This document shows, piece by piece, positions 61,130 to 64,000 of a stretch of DNA of 64,000 bases. The stretch is taken from assembly GCF_030463565.1 (NCBI RefSeq), contig NC_134675.1, positions 16,823,862 to 16,887,861 on the forward strand, in the 5' to 3' direction. The translations under genes were made by a program, and so were the position numbers. The notes under the pieces were generated by a model that was not told the origin of the DNA, ran no database searches, and was given only the letters and a program-made list of their open reading frames with translations. How positions within the stretch are numbered: position 1 is the stretch's first letter; every line of letters begins with the position of its first letter. Source of the DNA: Pelecanus crispus. Its lineage: Eukaryota > Chordata > Aves > Pelecaniformes > Pelecanidae.

Positions 61130-61796
61130 ATTGTGGGTGCAGGGGATAAGGGGGACCCTCCCGTTGAGTCATGAGATTCAGAATAGACCCCCTTGCTTTC
61201 TAAACTCCTTTCAGAGAGGAGCCTAGGTGCAGCTAGGTCCAATCTTAGTCTCAGACTTGGTCAAGAGTTTATGTGAGTAGGGATAGTATATATGGATATA
61301 TATGTAGCCAAATTGCACACACACATGCACACACCGAGGTTAACCTGTGATCAAAATTTCCCTTTTCCTGAGTTTCGTGAATTACTCACTTTTATGTGCC
61401 GGCATTCATCAACGGACGGTCGGTGAACCTCATGAAGTCAGGCCTTTGAGTCCTCGCAAAATCAATGGACAGTCCTTCAATCCTCACGAAATCTACCCTG
61501 AGAGGCGTCCCAGCTCAGGGGGAGATACTGGGTCACACAGTCCACTGCGGTCCTGGAGAGCTCAAAGAGGTCTCCCTCTTGGATCACTATTTATAGGATC
61601 TCGAGATGATTGGCTTTGGTCAGTATTTTACATTCTGGCCACAATTCGTGCTGAGTCATTCTGGTGCACAATTCAGGGAGCAGATAGCCCAGGTGTGGAC
61701 AGAGACTGCCAAGACTTTATGACCAAGATAACAGCACAATAGGGCTTTTCCTGGGATCTCAGAGTGGCCCGGGGGGGGGGGCACTGCACCACCACA
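61130..61796 (-). mobile_element. Probable 3' LTR of a second ERV (ERV-2)
   Basis: The minus strand starts TGTGGTGGTGCAGTG after a GGGGTGGAA purine tract, like the ERV-1 LTR start. It has TATAAATAG near 61590. The far end (about 61130) is uncertain. Confidence 0.5.
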
Positions 61797-61962
61797 TTCC
61801 ACCCCATGACCAAAGTCAATCTATCTCTCCACAAAGTGGTGGTGTGGTTACCTCTTGCCTCTGCGCCTATAAATAGACAATGCCGCATTCCAATTGTAAT
61901 TTGAGGGAAATTTTTTTCACATTTGTCAACCTCCATAACTATTAAAGCTTCATTAAATGTGG

Positions 61963-64000
61963 TTAGACAACATGTATGCGGGGCGGGCCTTGCGACAGTA
62001 TAACTTGTTTAGCCATTCTCCAAACTCTGATGTATAAAACAATGTTTAACAAGAAGCATAATATAGCAAGAGTCAGTAAAATCATGATGGGGTGCAGCAT
62101 CAGGTTCAGCACTCCAATTGCAGTTGGAGACCATCCAAACAGGACTTCCCACCACTGATATTCTCCATCCCTTTTAACTCTTTCCAATACTCGATGTATT
62201 TCTTCCCCATCATGATGGACTGTAAGAAGAGTTTTTTGTCCCATTTTCTGTGCTTGTTGCAGGAGGTTTATTAAATCAGGATGGTGGATGAGATGCTTGA
62301 CTAAAGTCAGATTCATTCCAATAGGTGTTGGTCGCAGCTCACGATATAGCATATAATCAAGAGACAAATCTTCGTGAGTAGTTATGGGTACAGAAAAATT
62401 GAAATCACAATCATTGATTACAGAGAAGTTGCACACACATAGATTAGAGTGGTTGGTTATGGTGTGAACAAAATAATCTATTAACAGGGATTCACACAAT
62501 GTTCTCATACATACACATCCCTTTCCAATATATATAACTACAGTTTTAGTAACCTCGTTGGGGTGTATTTCAAAGTGGCAAATATTTTGTTCTGTGTCCA
62601 AGCAGATATCTTGAGCTTTAAGAGTATTACTTTCACAAATAAAAACCTGTGGTTCCCGTACAATGCATGCACTTACATCAATTGTTTGCCACTTTCCCTC
62701 CTTTTGATGAGCTCATACCCTATGTTCTAAGGGATAGATTATGGTTCCATTGTGATTTAATCCTAGCGTAATGATTTGGTATATGGTATATACCGAAGCA
62801 TTACATATTGTGAGGACAAAGGTGACAATCTTATCACCTTCTGAATGGTAGGTAAAGTTGACTAATTGCCACCATGACTGAAACTCTTTCTCAGATTCTG
62901 AGGCATCGTCCCAAATCACTTTACGAATTTCAGTAGGTAGTGTTCCCCCTTCTCCTTCTCTAATAATAGCTGCTACTACAGTCTGTATCCATAATTGTGC
63001 TTGGATCCAACTCAAGGCAAGAGAGGTGTTACCCTGGGTTTCTCCGAGGGCATTTACAATTAATTGATGGTTATTCTCTTCTATTTGTTCCCAATGAGGT
63101 AGAATGTCTGATAGGAGCCATTGAATTGCTCCTATTGCTGATAAAGATGATTTTAGTGGATGTTCTAATTTCTTTAGGACAACAGTATCAGTAGCTAATT
63201 TGTTCATTAGGACTTCAGCGTCTATGCTATTCCATACTCCCAGTCCTGTTCCTAAGATACCAGTCACATCTCTTTTTGTTCATTTTGGAGAGGTGAGAGT
63301 TCCTCCAGGTAACCATGGCTAGCCAGCCAGTGTAAGCTACTCCCAAAAAGGAAGAACAGTCTGATCTAATTGCTGACACATTAGTGTGGAGTGTAAGTTC
63401 CACCCTTTTCAGGGATCAACTAGGGTTAAAGAAAACTCACTGCTGGCCTATATTTTAATTATATAAGGGCCGGTGTTATAAATGTAAGGAGATAACTTAA
63501 TAGGAGGCCGAGTTAGTGAGGATGGTTGCTTGATATCAATTTTGAATTGAAGGCCTAAACTGGAATGAAATTTGGAGTCTGCCCAAAGACACATTAAGAG
63601 CGTTGAGCAGGATACAGTATAATTATACCAACATTTGTGTCCAAAAGGACAGATATGTGTGTTATCAGGATTGTGTCCGTGTTTTTCTCCAGCATAGTCC
63701 ACAATAATGCATGAAACTGTCTTACACTCAGTCTGGTTTTCAATTTGGCATCCTACTGAAATGATGTCTCCTCTTCTTCCCTTTAAAGACGGAATCTGTT
63801 GATCCTCATCTTCATTTTTTACAATCCACTCTTGTCTATGAAAGGTAATGTTATTATGTAGTACTACTACAGATAAATTTAGAGATTTAGCGGGGTGTCA
63901 GGTGCAAGTTCATTAGAACCTGTATAAGCATTAACACACGGCCACCCCGTCATACACAAATTCCATATTTTGCATGTGTCAATATTAAATTTAATCATCA
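61963..64000 (-). pseudogene. ERV-2 env, extends beyond the window
   Basis: Minus frames 62601-61963, 63267-62713 and 63702-63448 are successive parts of an envelope gene homologous to that of ERV-1 but including the upstream region. A Gly-rich hydrophobic stretch near 63260 may be a fusion peptide. It is followed by helical, Cys-rich and glycosylated parts and a membrane anchor near 62040-62110. Stops at about 62710 and 63290 and frame changes break it. Upstream pol/gag lie outside the window. Confidence 0.65.

Overview
The window reads as nuclear DNA of a bird. It has CR1 LINEs with the ATTCTATG-type 3' tail, endogenous-retrovirus (ERV) LTR families I associate with Neoaves, spliced host exons and CpG-rich promoters. 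Nothing is prokaryotic. The order and species cannot be fixed by reading alone.

Host genes. A UHRF-family gene, best called UHRF2, starts on the minus strand: its first coding exon is 10410-10562, and everything to the left is its intron 1. BRD10 (KIAA2026) starts on the plus strand at about 30745. Four coding exons (30745-31295, 34995-35195, 38361-39796, 52810-52886) join in frame to 755 codons, and the gene continues past the right edge. In human 9p24.1 these two genes are also divergent neighbours, which in birds would place the locus on a sex chromosome (Z, or a W gametolog). Human IL33 lies between them, in UHRF2 orientation. In the matching interval and orientation here, 15574-15681 and 15301-15407 look like two exons of an IL-1-family cytokine of the IL-33/IL-18 type. 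This is the most interesting signal in the window. It may be a decayed gene, because the two pieces do not join cleanly in frame and I found no first or last exon.

Transposable elements make up much of the rest. 1-10.4 kb (UHRF2 intron) holds CR1 fragments, family-A LTRs (one clean, one diverged) and one family-C LTR. 11-30 kb (intergenic) holds two solo family-A LTRs with perfect 5-bp target duplications, an old family-D ERV, a CR1 that has absorbed an ERVL fragment and a second CR1, and a gag-bearing family-E ERV inserted into a family-D LTR. 31.3-35 kb (BRD10 intron 1) holds a CR1 flanked by an almost perfect 134-bp inverted repeat. 39.8-52.8 kb (BRD10 intron 3) is a nested pile-up of ERVL copies in both orientations with several LTRs. 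53.6-64 kb (after exon 4) holds two related env-carrying ERVs on the minus strand, here called ERV-1 and ERV-2. ERV-1 has gag, pro, pol and a truncated env. ERV-2 runs off the window.

No tRNA, rRNA, CRISPR array or bacterial feature was seen. All ERV coding regions carry stops, shifts or deletions and are described as broken.
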